Source: Artemia franciscana (Eukaryota; Arthropoda; Branchiopoda; Anostraca; Artemiidae). Taken from it: a stretch of 64,000 bases of DNA. Shown in pieces: positions 22,438-34,690 of this stretch. Within the stretch, counting starts at the first letter, position 1, and every line of letters starts with the position of its first letter. The notes beneath the pieces were generated by a model, which searched no databases, was not told the DNA's origin, and worked only from the letters and a program-made list of their open reading frames with translations. The translations under genes were made by a program, and so were the position numbers. The stretch is taken from positions 40,705,076 through 40,769,075 of the forward strand of contig NC_088863.1 in NCBI RefSeq assembly GCF_032884065.1. The letters are read 5' to 3'.

Positions 22438-24221
22438 CTAAAACAAAACTAAAATTAGAGGAAACAATGACCAACTGTCTATATTCATCCATTCAGAACA
22501 GTAAAAACAATCGCTGCTTTCCAAATTTATTAGTCGGGGTTTGTCAATTCTTCTGTCAATTCGTCGGAGATTGTCAATTCTTTGTCAATCATACAGAAGA
22601 CACTGGAGTAGAGTATTTCAGTAGCTCAGAGCAAAACTGCCCCCCCCCCATCTGAACAGTTTAACTTTCATACTAGAAATAAACATTAATAAATAAATCA
22701 AAATTTCGCTACGATCTTACAGGTATAATTAACAAAATAAGCTTCGTCTCCTTGGTGTGTGATTTGAAAGTCTCAATCTTACATAGGCCCTGGGATAAAC
22801 CAGCTAGGATAGATTTTGAACGGAGTAGTTTTTATAAATCAAAGTTGACAAGACACACTTTTTTGGGTAAGGCCAAGGTCCTGTCCTGGTTTTCATTAAG
22901 TTGCAGAACAACTTAAAAAATGGTCATTTCAGCAAGAAACAGGACGACTTCGTGTAAAAGCATACATAATGCTTAACCGTATCCAAACCTATGGAAGTTC
23001 ACGCGGCCTCGAAAAAGCGAGTGTAACACCCTCAAAAAGGGTGCAATCTTAGTCAAACTTACTCCATCGAATTCAGAATCTGTGATAACACTGCATTGGG
23101 AATTTGCACCTTATACCAGTTTTCCTTGACACTATAGGAATCAGGATATGCTCTTTTTTCTTGTTTTGTTCTTTTTGCTTTTTCAGAGGTGATCTCTTAA
23201 AAGAAAAAGTCATAGTATACAGGAAGGATTCATTCGAAAGAAAAGTTCGATTCTTAATGCCCTTTTATTAACCTTTTGAAATGCTTTTTCCCCACGGGAT
23301 GGGGACTCTTGAGACAAAAATAATTAGGCTTAGATTTACAAAATAATATCTGGATAACCTACAACCATTTACAAAGCTTGATTCGGTAGCCCTCTCCCCA
23401 AAGACTGAAGACAGTACGGCTCTCTACTATTTACTCCTTATGATATGGTTGTTTATGTTGCTAAGAAATTATTTTTAAATGTGGTAGGTATTTAATGCTC
23501 AAATATTTATCCTTGGCAAACATAAGAGAAATAAGACGCAGCCCCGCACCCAAGGGAGCCCTAGGAGAATCATAGGAGAATCATGTAAAACTGGTACGAA
23601 AATACACAGAAATCCTACATATTGCACCAAAGATTCACATTTTAAACCATTTTTACTGTTTTTCATGCAAAAACAGAATTTCTTGTAATTTATGAAATGA
23701 AAAAAAAAAACTGAAAATTTATTCATGCATTAATTAAAAGAACCTCTGCCCCTAGCAATCAGTCTAACTATTAGACAGGTTGGCTCAGTTTCACCAAATC
23801 TGGGCAAAAGCAGAGGCTACGGTTTCCGATGTCCTGGCTCTTTAATGAAAAGGTGTCGTTCTTGTCACACGTATTCATCAGAAGGGCTTATCGTATCTCA
23901 ATTAAGTATGTTAGAAAGTAGCAAATTCTGGAAAACCAGTCTTCAGTATTTCTGTTTCTTGTTATCGAGTTGCCCATGCGTTAACCTGGATTGGTGTTCC
24001 TTAACTACCTGGCAAAAAAGAGTCATTTTGACCAGTACTTAAATTTATTAGGTTAAATATGTTTCATTTATAAAATGTTTATAAAATAAAATTATAAAAT
24101 TATTATAAATATATTATAAAATGGTATATATATATATATGTCTGTCAGTAGGAAAATAAATATTACATTCAACAGCATAACCCTTTCTCAAATTACAAAT
24201 ATAAAATAAGCAAATAAAAAC
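22438..24221 (-). other. 1.8-kb intron of the C1orf50-like gene
   Basis: Between donor GT at 24221-24220 and acceptor AG at 22439-22438 (minus strand). AT-rich; no element recognised inside. Confidence 0.85.
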
Positions 24222-24325
24222 CTTTTGGATTTCATGAGCCAGTTCCACAAGATCGGTTGCAGCTTTCTTTCTTATTCTCTCGGTATTCACAATCGGCAGG
24301 TCGTTGTTTGGTTCAACCAACATAA
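24222..24325 (-). CDS. C1orf50-like protein (DUF2452), upstream coding exon
   Basis: Minus-strand exon after a TGTTTTTCAG-type acceptor. It reads MLVEPNNDLPIVNTERIRKK then ATDLVELAHEIQK and ends AAAAG|GTTTTT in phase 0, joining to ADDFTKAN. Human C1orf50 has LVALAEQVQK|ADEF at the same join, from memory. The ATG at 24323 could be the start codon behind a 5' untranslated exon, or an internal Met if another coding exon lies upstream. Two bases (TT) precede the ATG in the exon, and no stop is visible in them. I could not find a further upstream exon or a promoter. Confidence 0.85.
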
Positions 24326-24930
24326 CTGAAAAACAGACAGAAAGATCTTATAGGCGAAGTATCCAATGATTTGGAATTATTAATATATTAAAAGATAAGC
24401 CCTTGAAGAAGATATGGCTTTACCAATGCTTGCTAAATAGCTAACTAAATGAGTAGACTATGCTATTTCAACAGATGCTGTGAACCGCAGCGTTCCCCAT
24501 ATTCCCTGGACTATCAATCAATATATTTACGGAGTTAAAGTTTGTACCACTTAAGATTATATTAGATTGGGGGCGGGAGGGGAGGCTAATGTTTCTAAAG
24601 ATTTGATCTTAACTTTGAAAAGTGTTACATAAAAAACAGTACTCTTAATTGTTCTCAAAATGTTCTGAAAAGGGCTTCTTCAAAATAGTCATAATGAAAA
24701 AGACACAAGCGAAAACCAGGGAAACTTTCAGGATATCTTAAATATTATGTCTCAGTGAGAAAGGAATACATCACTTAAGCTAAAAAGAAGGTTTAGACAT
24801 TCCACAAGTGCGGAATAGCAGTGTGACTTCAATTCAATCATTCAAAGACACTCATTCGAAGGCTCAATCAGATGACTTCAATTTGATCATATACACCATA
24901 TTGTTATAGAACCTGCAGAAACGAAATTAT
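24326..24930. other. Unassigned, upstream of the C1orf50-like exon
   Basis: AT-rich; no gene, repeat or promoter that I can support. A first exon or promoter of the minus-strand gene would be expected here or further to the right. Confidence 0.4.
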
Positions 24931-24938
24931 TTGCTGCA

Positions 24939-25300
24939 GTGGTCGAAAGAAAACAGAGATACATAAAAAAGGAACATCTTGCAGCTCTAATTAGATATCT
25001 TTATGGTGCAAAAATGAAAGAAAAAACCCTCAGTTGCTTTAATATAGAGAAACTTGATGCAGAAAGTCTCTCCAGGTCCATTGACCATCAAGCACAAAAA
25101 AAAGGACTCAGCTGGTCAAATTGTGCTTCAGAATACCATGATGGAGACGTTGTCATGAGTGGCCACTTTTAAGGAACATCCCTGTATAAAAATAATTGCA
25201 GCCCACGCAGCCTACTCCCATGCAATCTGCATTTACTCCCCTGCCCTAACCCTAACCTTGTGTTGGATGATTGAATCCATAAATTGAGATGGACGGATGG
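24939..25300 (+). pseudogene. hAT-type (DUF4371) transposase relic
   Basis: Plus strand reads KTLSCFNIEKLDAESLSRSI, then GLSWSNCASEYHDGDVVMSG. DUF4371/TTF-type hAT proteins carry the signature G-L-x-W-x-x-C-x-x-Q-x-Y-D-G-A-x-x-M-S-G, so this is the segment before the central catalytic region. A short further part in shifted frames (IAAHAAYSHAICI, LTLTL) looks like the following A-x-Y-x-H-C-x-x-H-x-L-N-L-V-L block. Interrupted and non-functional; ends not found. Confidence 0.62.
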
Positions 25301-26228
25301 CTTCAGCCTTCCAAGAGCTAAAATTTATCACAGATGGTAATATATGCTACTATTTTTATGTTCATTGCCAGAAAGCTACTGGTGCTTTTCGTCAGCTATA
25401 CAATTCCTCTACAAGGAGCTAAGCATACTAATTTAGACCAGGGAGCAAAGTACTGAACAGACGTGGCTGTATTTTGGCCATTTTTGCAATAATTTTGCAT
25501 TTGACCATTTAAGTAATGTAAAACCAGCAGCTAAGGCCCAATAGCTTCCAACCAGACTTCAGACATTTGAATACACATGAGGAATCTATTTAGGAGAAAA
25601 AGTTATGTGCTACTAACTCTCTTTCTGAGATGCTTCAGGTGGTAATAATAGTTGTTTTTTGTTTTCTAAAACTATCTGTCTTATTGTGCTCCCTGACACA
25701 TTTTTGTAAATATAGAAACTGACGAAGCTGTCGATGAAATCTTTTAGCAAGCAAACGAATTGTCTGGTGAGTGTGGTCTCGCATATGACCTTTTGCAAAA
25801 TTTTTAGAGATCTATTTCTTCATCTCAAAAGTCAAAACATGAACATCAAGTAGCTTCCTGGCTATGTGACTTTTTAACCAGGTCGACTTTGGGCCAAATT
25901 GATATTACTGGAGTGAAAGTATTGACTATTGATGTTTTGAAAGGGATTATTTTCTTATAAACATATCTTAGAACAACAAAAGAAGGCTAAGTGATCTGCT
26001 GTTGATGTTTAGTGAAAGACTTTCGTAAAATCGTTTGATCTAGATGCTACAACTGACACGTTTGGGAAAATGAAACTTCACTGATTCCAAGTGATTCAAT
26101 AAAACTGTGAATTAATTTCAGCAGCAATTCTATATGAATTCATTAGGTATTTTTAACTTCTATTAACAGCTCTGTGATACGTATAGATTTGTGTAATGAT
26201 ACCAGATAATAATTTTGTTTTAAACATA
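25301..26228. other. Unassigned 0.9 kb
   Basis: No recognisable coding or repeat structure. Confidence 0.4.
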
Positions 26229-28360
26229 CTCTACTACTGCTACTAAAAAATCACTGCAGGACCAAGCCGCCTGAAGCTACCACAGCTACGCATGCTCCTC
26301 CTCCATCCCAGTCTATTTAAAGTCTCCGTCTTTAAACCCTCCCAGGAAGTTCTCCTTTCCTTTAAATCTTTCTTTATCACATCCTCCCATCCCAATCACG
26401 GACGACCTAATTTTCGTTTAGCCCTTAGACGGTTGGCCGAAAAGGACAATCTTTGGCAATCCTTCACCTGCAGAATGTGCCCTAGCCATCTCAACCTTTC
26501 TCCCATTATAGCCTTAGAAAGCGGGATGGAACAACACTTTTCGTACAGGCTACTGTTTGAAATATAGTCAGTCACCCAGGTAACCATAAAAATACATACG
26601 TAATTTCTCTGGAAAACATCTAGCAAATCTTCATTTGCGTTTTCGAGCGCCCATGCTTAAGAGCCATGTTTGACCACTGTCATCACTGTAGCCTCCAATA
26701 TTCTAATCTTGGTTTGCAGACTTATCTTCCAATTCTTACGAAAAAAAATTTTTAACTTTTTTTATGCCCTGAGCATTGGCTATTCTATTTTTAACAACTT
26801 CACTGCTCCCACCACCTTTACTAATAATACTACCAAGGTAGGTGAAGCTATCTGCCTGATCAATCTTTTCGTTACCAAATGTCAACTTTTCATCTTCACT
26901 TATTCCTAGCCTTAGTGACTTTGTGACCCTATTGATCTTTGCTAAAGCTCTTCTATCAACAGAATCAAACACTTGCTCATAATCATAAAACTGTTTGACC
27001 AAAGATGTTTGATAACTCAGGCACTTCTCAATTATTAACCTAAGAATGAAAAATTGGTCAACACATTATCCAATTTTCTAAAACTGCGCTGTTCTTCTCT
27101 TATAGCTTTGTCTACACCATCTTTCAGTCCAAAAAGCATCATATTACTAAGATTATTTGCTACCTACAGAGACCAGACTAATCCATCAATAATTACCACA
27201 CTTACTATTACCACCTTTTTATACAGTGCTTTCATTAAGGTTTTCTGAAATTGCTAGGTATTTTCCCTCTTTCAAAAATCATATTCTTAATCTTCAGTAA
27301 CTTATTCCTAACCTCAGGGCCACCATATTTAAGAAACTCATTTACCACACTATCAACACCTAGAGCCTTATTATTTTTTAATCCTTTTAGTACTGTTGCT
27401 AATCCTTCCTCACAAAACATCTTCCTTCACATTGAAGGCATTGCAGTCTTTTTCATTTTCCTCTATTTTTTCTCCTGTAACTTCATTTTGGTTTAGCAAA
27501 TTCTCATTTTTAATCCTTTTAGTACTGTTGCTAATCCTTCCTCACAAAACATCTTCCTTCACATTGAAGGCATCGCAGTCTTTTTCATTTTCCTCTATTT
27601 TTTCTCCTGTAACTTCATTTTGGTTTAGCAAATTCTCAAATTGTCCTGCTCATTTCTCTTTAACTCCTCTTATCACTAAGTGTGGCCTTATTCAACTAAG
27701 ACATGTCCAGATTTACTACTCTCTCTCAATTTATTAACATTTCAGAACAGTATTTTACTATTATGCCTTTTAGCTGCATCTTCCAGATTCTTGGCTATTC
27801 TTTCCATAGCCTCCACTTCACGCCTCCTTAGTTCATATTTTAAAACTTTCTTCACTATCTTTACATTCCTTTTGTTTTCATATGATCTATCACTCAGATA
27901 ATTCTTTTACAAGCTCTTTCTCTTCTCTATTAAACATAAAGCTTTTTCAATAATATTCCGAGCTGCAAACTAACTTTCTTCCTTACTAACTAACTTTCTA
28001 ACTCTCATCACTAGCTTCAACAATTGTTTTCCTGATATTATTCCATCCATCGACCACACTGTCAAATTTTAAACTCTCCAGTTTAGTATGCAACTGTTCT
28101 TGGAAAGTTTCACTCAAATTCTCATCCTGCGGTCACCAACATCATAACTTCCTGGGAGGCAGTTATACTTCCAAAACATCAGCTTTACGTTGACCCTAGA
28201 CAGTACTAGATAATGATTTTTATTTTTAACATCAATAACAGCACTCCTATACACCCTATTATATTGTATTTACCCAGCAAGTCTTAGGTTTACAATAGCA
28301 TAATCAATAAGGTTTGCTGTCTTACCATCATGCAAATACTATTGTAACTTATGGGCCATT
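26229..28360 (-). mobile_element. Decayed RTE-like LINE
   Basis: Minus strand, 5' truncated and interrupted. Near 28140-28350 the end of an endonuclease is visible (YAIVNLRLAG, NHYLVLSRVNVKL). Near 27235-27430 comes GVDSVVNEFLKYGG, RT fingers. Near 26736-27002 come FYDYEQVFDSVDRRALAK and SFTYLGSIISKGGG. Near 26400-26600 come VFQRNYVCI, SLYEKCCSIPLSKAIM and LRWLGHIL, the C-terminal region. The stretch between RALAK and SLRLGI lacks the catalytic YADD part, an internal deletion. The 3' tail is a TAG-type repeat at 26229-26243. Same family as the fragments at 20537 and 58140. Confidence 0.72.
27379..27642. repeat. 132-bp tandem duplication inside the LINE
   Basis: TAATCCTTTTAGTACTGTTG begins at 27379 and again at 27511. 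The two copies run nearly identically to TTTAGCAAATTCTCA; one visible difference is GGCATTGCAG versus GGCATCGCAG. The duplication came well after insertion of the LINE. Confidence 0.88.
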
Positions 28361-31300
28361 TTAGGACCAAACATAATGTTAGTTATAACAGATTTTTATA
28401 CCCACAAAATTGTAACAGTCTATAGCCATTACTGCTTTCTTTTCCAACACCAAATGTACCTTTGTTATTTTTTTGAAGCAAGAAATATGCTATATTAGAT
28501 GATGTTGGCCAAGACATCTCAAACCCCTACTGCAATTTTTCAGGGGGGGGGGCAGACTTTTTTCAGTCTATCAGTTTTGATAAGCTCATCGGATTTCGTT
28601 CGTTCTAGTTCTATCATTGTGAATTTGGGTCTTCCTATGTCCTCTGAATGTTTCTTAAAGTATTTTTAATTTGAAACTTTTTTTTTCTTAATTTTGAATG
28701 CAATTCACCTTCAGCCTATAAAAAAAGAAAACGTAAATTTTAGAACTTTATAAAACTTGAAAGAGTCACATCCTGCTGATGTCCATTTGTTGAAGGATAT
28801 GTATAAAACACTGTGCTTAATATCAACATTTTATTAGAAGTACTTCTTAGCAACAAGCTTAAATGAGTGTGGTTTTGTGTGGCATTATAATCCCTTCAGT
28901 TTACTCAGAATAAATGAATCTGGACATGTATTGAAGCAAATACTTAATACTATGCACTTCATACTTTGTCTTCTTGATGGAACAACAGTGTCCAGTGGTG
29001 TAACTACAGGAGCAAGGGGTTGTGCTTGTCCCCAGGTCCAGCATCTTCTGAGGCACCTTTTATCAAGGCACATTTTTTATCCTTTGGGTAATTAAATGCG
29101 GAAAGGTCCCCATCGGTTCTCCTTGCATTGGTTTGCCCAGTTATTTTTTTAGTAGCTTTATCTTTGTGATTAGTCTTTGAGATAGAGATTTAGAATGATA
29201 ATCAAACTAGCAATATAAAATTAAAAGCACTGATATTTTCCTTAAATTGGTAAACGTCACTTCTTTTACTGGTCTGTCTTGTAGACAAAAGGTAGGTCTT
29301 AGTACAATCATGTTATTGTAAAACCCTTTCAAAACAAAGTATGGTTTACCAAAGTGGTATGTTCTGATGTCATTTTCACACTTTTTTGGGGTTTGTGACC
29401 CTTTTCATACCTTTGGGCAAAATTTATTTTTAAGTGTAATAACTGCCTTTGGGCAGTTATTACAAAAATCATACTTTAAGAACCTTTTTGAGTTTTTCCA
29501 ATACAAGTGCTTTGAAACATGTGTTTAACTTATTATATATGACATACTTTTTTTTTACCAACCTCCTCTAGCTTGGGCCTTTGGACCCTGCCAAAGGCAT
29601 ACTTGCACCTTCACCTCTTACAAATATAAATCACCTCTCCCTGCCCACTTTGCTTGCTACAATCAGCAGCAGTACATGTCTTCAACCGTTACCAATGAAG
29701 GTCCTTAGGCCTCCCACTGCTATTTGCAGCATTCTTAGGAACTCATAAAGGGTCCAGCATGATATATTATATTATGCACAATATGCGTCTATTTGTATGT
29801 AATAGTTATTTTAGTCATAAATTTAGTTAAATAGTTAAATTTAGTCATCTGAATCTGTTTTTGGTTTAATATCCAACATATTTGTGCTGCTTTAATTTTA
29901 CCACATTATTTTGGTGAATTTACTGAATTTTAAAATGGTACTCCTCATGGAGGGGAAAATTTAGCCAAATCCCTCAATAACTTTGCTATTTTTGACTTTC
30001 CAAAAGTTTTAAAAATATATAAATATATGTAGTATCAAATGAGATCTAGCTGTACTACACTAAATGACTTCAATAAGCCTTTAAAACTACAGATCATACA
30101 AAACCCATCTTTTGTTACATGGTTAAAGCCAGTTTGAATATGTTACTTTTTGAGTTTTTAAATGGCATGAAAAGACAGTTTTTACCAAAACAGAGAGACT
30201 TTTGACAAAAATAGTCAAAAGACTTTTGACTTGGCTGATAGTGTTTCTCCTTTTAACAAATAAAGATGTGTTTTACAATGGCAGAGATAAATACAGTCTT
30301 TCTTTTGTCATTTGGTTTATATCAAATCAACTTCATTAATGAGTAGAACTTAACTATAAATTTTATCCATAGTTTTATTAAGTGGGGAAGGGTATATGGT
30401 CTAGCCAATGTTTACATAGCTTTCTTTGCACAACAGTAATGAAAACATGCATTTTATGATTTTAATTACTGCTTAGTTAAAAATTACAGCTCAAAAGGAT
30501 AATGGAGGTGGTCATAATTGGTTTCCTACTTACTCATCATATCCCTAATATCTCTTTACAGGCAATCTGCAACTGTATGTTTCATTCTTTTTTTCCAGAT
30601 AATATACTTCATTAATTGGTATAAAAAAAAAAAAAAACAGTGAGACTTAAAATATGCTTCAACAGATACAATGGAAATAAAACTTTTTTTGCTTTTTCAC
30701 AATCTAGTCAAAGTATGTTTTTGCTTCTTGACCAAAATTATGACACCCTGTTTCAGCTTATCATACAAACAATCAAAATCAGTGAAGCTTGTATATAGTC
30801 TAGGGCTATAACTGCCTCCATAAGAGGGGGTGGGGGAGTAGCAATTTTAAATGTGATTCCATTATCACTTGAGAGAATACTGAGTCCAAGATGTCCAGGA
30901 AATCAAGGCCCTGTTTTGGACTCTCAATTCCAGCAAGTAACTCATCTGAAAGTTCTTGTTTTACAGAAAAAAGTAGAATTCTGTTCAAGCTATTTTTGTA
31001 AGTTTGCAAATCCTTGTTTCTTCCCTTTAATTCATCTGTGTCTGACAATGGCTTCTTCTTTCTCCCTCATTTCTTGATGCACCCATTTGATTTTTCTTCT
31101 CTGCTTCTTGATTGAGGAGAGCCTCATAGTTCACCTATGCCCTCTGGCTAACTGAAATAACTTTTTCATAATGGAAACTTATCAAGTTATCCAAAAGTCT
31201 GTATACCATTGACAAAAGTTAGTTCAGCATTCACTGATATCTTGCTTATTCTATTTCTTTGATCAGCTACAGTCTAATGTGATTTGAAATACCATGATCA

Positions 31301-32464
31301 ACAACAGCACTCCCATGACCTACTTCTCCAAATTCAAAAGTTTAATTCACCTTTGATTGCATTTGGCCTCAGTCAGAAATAAATTAAAATGGAATCTTTT
31401 TTTTATTTTCCCATGCATATTAGATGACAAGCATAATGGCTTGATGACTCCAGTTTAAGAAAAAATTAGAAAAATAAAATGTTATACTAAAAATATGAGA
31501 AATGTAAGATCTGAAAAAGTGATTATTTTCAGGAGTTGATTCTATTGTTACTTCAGTTCTCTACACATACCTTAGCTCAAAGCAAGATATGTAGCTTGTA
31601 ACAAGAATTACTATTGCTTGATCTGTGATTTGTTACTACTCAGGACTCTTCATTTCTTTGGGGAAGTAAATACACCCTAGCAGAGAAATTTTTATTTTAA
31701 TTTTTCTATAATACAGGTATATGGTTACTTTTATTCTTCCATCAAGAACTATCTTCCTTCTATCCCTACTGTATCATCAATTGAACCCCTTGGTTCATAT
31801 GCATTGCCTACAACAGTATAGGTTTACTAGCTTAATATTTTTTTATGCATAGGAGAAATGAATTAAAATGTATCATAACTATACAACCCTCAAAGTTCCT
31901 CTTTGAAAGATATTCGTTAACAATGCACTTCAAAATTCCAAAATTATAAGAAGGGAAAATTGTCTGTAAACAATCCCAATAATATTACTGCCAAAAAAAC
32001 TTTGAATCCAAAAAGGTCAAAGAAAAGCAAAACTTCAAAGAAAAGTTCTTTCCAAATATACAAAGGAAAAAGAAAAGCTCTTTCTAAGTATAATAATCAC
32101 TCCCATTTCAAATTCCATTTTGAGTCCCTAAAGAGACACTTAACCTTTTTCATGCCTGAATTATGAAATAGGATTGACAAAATTCAAGCAATGCTCAAGA
32201 ACACATTTATATGATTCAAACTAGATAAAAATACAAAAAAAAACAATTATATTACTTTAGGAATGTAACAACACTGTGATGTCATCTGATAGTAAAGCTC
32301 AGTCCTTTGCTATACCACTCTACAAAGAAATTAATCTGACAAGTAAGAAATATCCCTTTGTCACATTTTAGTACTGACATATCATGAGCAGTGAATCTTC
32401 TTTACTCATGAGGAAGGATAAAGGTTCTATTTATTTGATCTGGTACAAACAGCCTGAAAAAAAT
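28361..32464. other. Unassigned CpG-poor stretch
   Basis: No gene that I can name. CpG is nearly absent from 29787 on. A short stretch at 28977-29070 (GTGGTGTAACTACAGG, AGCATCTTCTGAGG) resembles 60850-60925 on the same strand, so it is a copy of a dispersed repeat. A minus-strand coding-like piece at 30806-31140 is listed separately. The rest is AT-rich. Confidence 0.5.
30806..31140 (-). pseudogene. Coiled-coil-like coding remnant, unrecognised
   Basis: Minus strand. An open frame reads SDTDELKGRNKDLQTYKNSL, then RILLFSVKQELSDELLAGIE and SPKQGLDFLDILDSVFSQ, ending at a stop near 30806. Just upstream, in other frames, NYEALLNQEAEKKNQM and HQEMREKEEAIVRH continue the same charged, helical character, so a longer helical protein seems to have been broken by small indels. 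No ATG opens the frame. I do not recognise the family. It could be a processed pseudogene or an element's accessory ORF. Spliced host exons are less likely, because the pieces abut without splice signals. Confidence 0.35.
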
Positions 32465-33196
32465 GGTAAATATTTAGTTTTGTTCCAAGTGCTCTAAAGT
32501 GCACATTACTACATATAGTAAGATTCTGATGATTGTATATTGTTTGTTTGTCATTATTAGAGAAGCACATCTGTTTTTTAGGTTTCTAAAATCCCTCTCT
32601 AATCACACTAAAAATGCATGAAGTGGGCTTGGTTATAGGTAACATTACCTACAGAGCAAAGCATATTAGTCCATGAACCCTGCAGGCAGTAGGGTGAGGT
32701 CTGTATTCTATATTTATTCAACAAAGAGTGATAAAACTAAAAAAAAACTCAAACAAGGTTTATTAAATAAATATATAATACTGGCATTGCCCTGCTGCCT
32801 GCAGGGCTCATGGGCTAATACACTTCATTCCATAGGTAATGTTGCCAGTAAGCATGCCCACTTAGCACATTTTTAGTTTGCCCCATGGAGGAGGAGGGTC
32901 AACCAGAAATGGATGCACTTCTAAAATTAACATTTCTAAGTGTTCTAAATGTTTACCATGATTCTTTATAGTAACCCTATTGATGTGTAGCTTAGATTTT
33001 TAGCTTTTCCCTGATATATACAATTCTTCCCAATTCCTCTTTGGTAACAAGATGTGAGGGTTTTAGTTTAAATAGTTTTGCTCAATTGGATACTGGTTTT
33101 TTACCCTTGATTCATTGTTCAATGCTTTTTTCAAATTTAATAATCAGTGCTGTAGTTTCCAGTTTAGAGCACTTGGAACAAAACTAAACATTTACC
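32465..33196. repeat. 34-bp inverted repeat pair 0.73 kb apart
   Basis: GGTAAATATTTAGTTTTGTT then CCAAGTGCTCTAAA at 32465-32498 reappears as its reverse complement at 33163-33196 with one visible difference. The pair encloses the foldback element at 32607-32877. It may be a second, older inverted-repeat element around it. Confidence 0.7.
32607..32877. mobile_element. Foldback/MITE-like element, arms about 100 bp
   Basis: The left arm (ACTAAAAATG... GTAACATTACCTA... ATTAGTCCATGAACCCTGCA) matches the reverse complement of the right arm (CATTTTTAGT at its outer end; TGCAGGGCTCATGGGCTAAT) over about 100 bases with scattered mismatches. A 70-base AT-rich loop separates them. No protein, and no clear target-site duplication. 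Non-autonomous. Confidence 0.75.
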
Positions 33197-33199
33197 TAG

Positions 33200-33821
33200 A
33201 AAATCTAATCCATCAATTCTTGGACCAACACTTTTTAACTTCTATGTTAACGATCTACCCACCCTTCTTTCAAATCTTATTACCCTTTACACTGATGACT
33301 CAAAACTAGTTGGAAAAGCAGCTACTCCCTCTGACCAGCAATCAGTTCAAACAGATCTTGACAGTCTAGGAAGATGGGCTAACATATGTTGACAAATGCC
33401 ATGTAATCCATTTTGGCAAACACAACAAGCATCAATCCTTCAAGACAACTTCCTTTCTGCTGTTTCCAATGAAAGAGATCTTGGTGTTATTGTAGATCAC
33501 CAATTAAAGTTTAGCAGCCATGCTAAGTCTGTTTCATCTTCTGCAAATAAAACCCTTAGGATCATAAAAAGAACCATTTCCAGCCAACACCCTAGAGTTC
33601 TTATGAAGTTATATAAGGCACTTGTGCATCCACGCCTGGAGGTTGGAATGTCATTGGCAGCCCCTTTCTACAAAAAAGATAAGAAGTTGCTTGAGGATGT
33701 CCAGCATCGTGCCACTAAGATGGTTAGCAGCATGAATAAATTTCTATATGAAGAAAGACTATATTGTTTGAAGCTGCTGAGGCTGACATACCAAAGGAAA
33801 AGGGGTGACATTATTTCTTGA
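33200..33821 (+). pseudogene. LINE reverse transcriptase fragment (CR1/Jockey-like)
   Basis: SILGPTLFNFYVNDLP then LITLYTDDSKLVG is the RT region with a YTDD-type catalytic box (usual form YADD). Next come ERDLGVIVDHQLKFSSHAKS and KLYKALVHPRLEVGMSLAAP, then KDKKLLEDVQHRATKMV, all standard landmarks of CR1/Jockey-type ORF2. A stop and frame change lie near 33390. It lacks endonuclease and fingers upstream and has no 3' tail. CpG-poor like its surroundings, so it has shared their mutational history. Confidence 0.75.
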
Positions 33822-34070
33822 AGTCAATGTAGCCTAGCCTTAGTAGGCTATAGCCTAGTTTCAGGAGCACATTGTTATCTACTCTACCCATAAATCTATT
33901 AGGCTATAGCCTTCAATTGCAAAGGACTCATAAAACATCAGTTTGAATCACTGAAGGCTCTGCCACACCTACTGCTTGCAATTGTCATTATGAATCCCAG
34001 CTTGGAATGACAGAATATGGGCATCCTTGCTATCAAATGATTTTATTGCTATAGAGCCAAGCTCAGTTTT

Positions 34071-34690
34071 CACCCCTCAGTAAGCAGACCCATTACTAAG
34101 CTAAATGTGATTTACTAAGCAAGAATTGCTTTTCTTAATGCTTCCATTTCAATTAATGGCCTACTAACCCTGATTTTGCATTAATGCCTGACTTTTTAAA
34201 CTAAAACAGTACCTGATTCTTGAACCTTTCCTTTAAGGGTCGAGATTTCCATTACTTCCAAGAAATTTTGGGCAGAACTATCAAAACTATACTATCTATA
34301 GAGTAAAATTAGATAAACACTTGTTAAGTAAGATTATCTAATTCCCTGTAGAAGTAGCAGTGTTGCAGACTAGGATATAAATGATTTTCTTTGAGAAGAA
34401 GAACCTAAAAAAAAATTTCACCCCTCAGTAAGCAGACCCATTACTAAGCTAAATGTGATTTACTAAGCAAGAATTGCTTTTCTTAATGTTTCCATTTCAA
34501 TTAATGGCCTACTAACCCTGATTTTGCATTAATGCCTGACTTTTTAAACTAAAACAGGTACCTGATTCTTGAACCGTTCCTTTAAGGGTCGAGATTTCCA
34601 TTACTTCCAAGAAATTTTGGGCAGAACTATCAAAACTATACTATCTGTAGAGTAAAATTAGATAAACACTTGTTAAGTAAGATTATCTAA
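34071..34690. repeat. 348-bp tandem duplication, second unit split by a LINE
   Basis: Unit 1 runs from CACCCCTCAGTAAGCAGACC at 34071 to 34418. Unit 2 starts with the same words at 34419 and matches to GATTATCTAATT at 34690. It resumes after the LINE at about 40823 (CCCTGTAGAAGTAGCAGTG) to near 40913. I count four differences over the 270 compared bases before the insertion, so the duplication is fairly recent. Confidence 0.92.

Noticed and set aside
31960-32166. Lysine/serine-rich plus-strand frame (KKTLNPKRSKKSKTSKKSS)
   Set aside because: Composition-driven in A-rich DNA. No homology recognised and no splice or start context.
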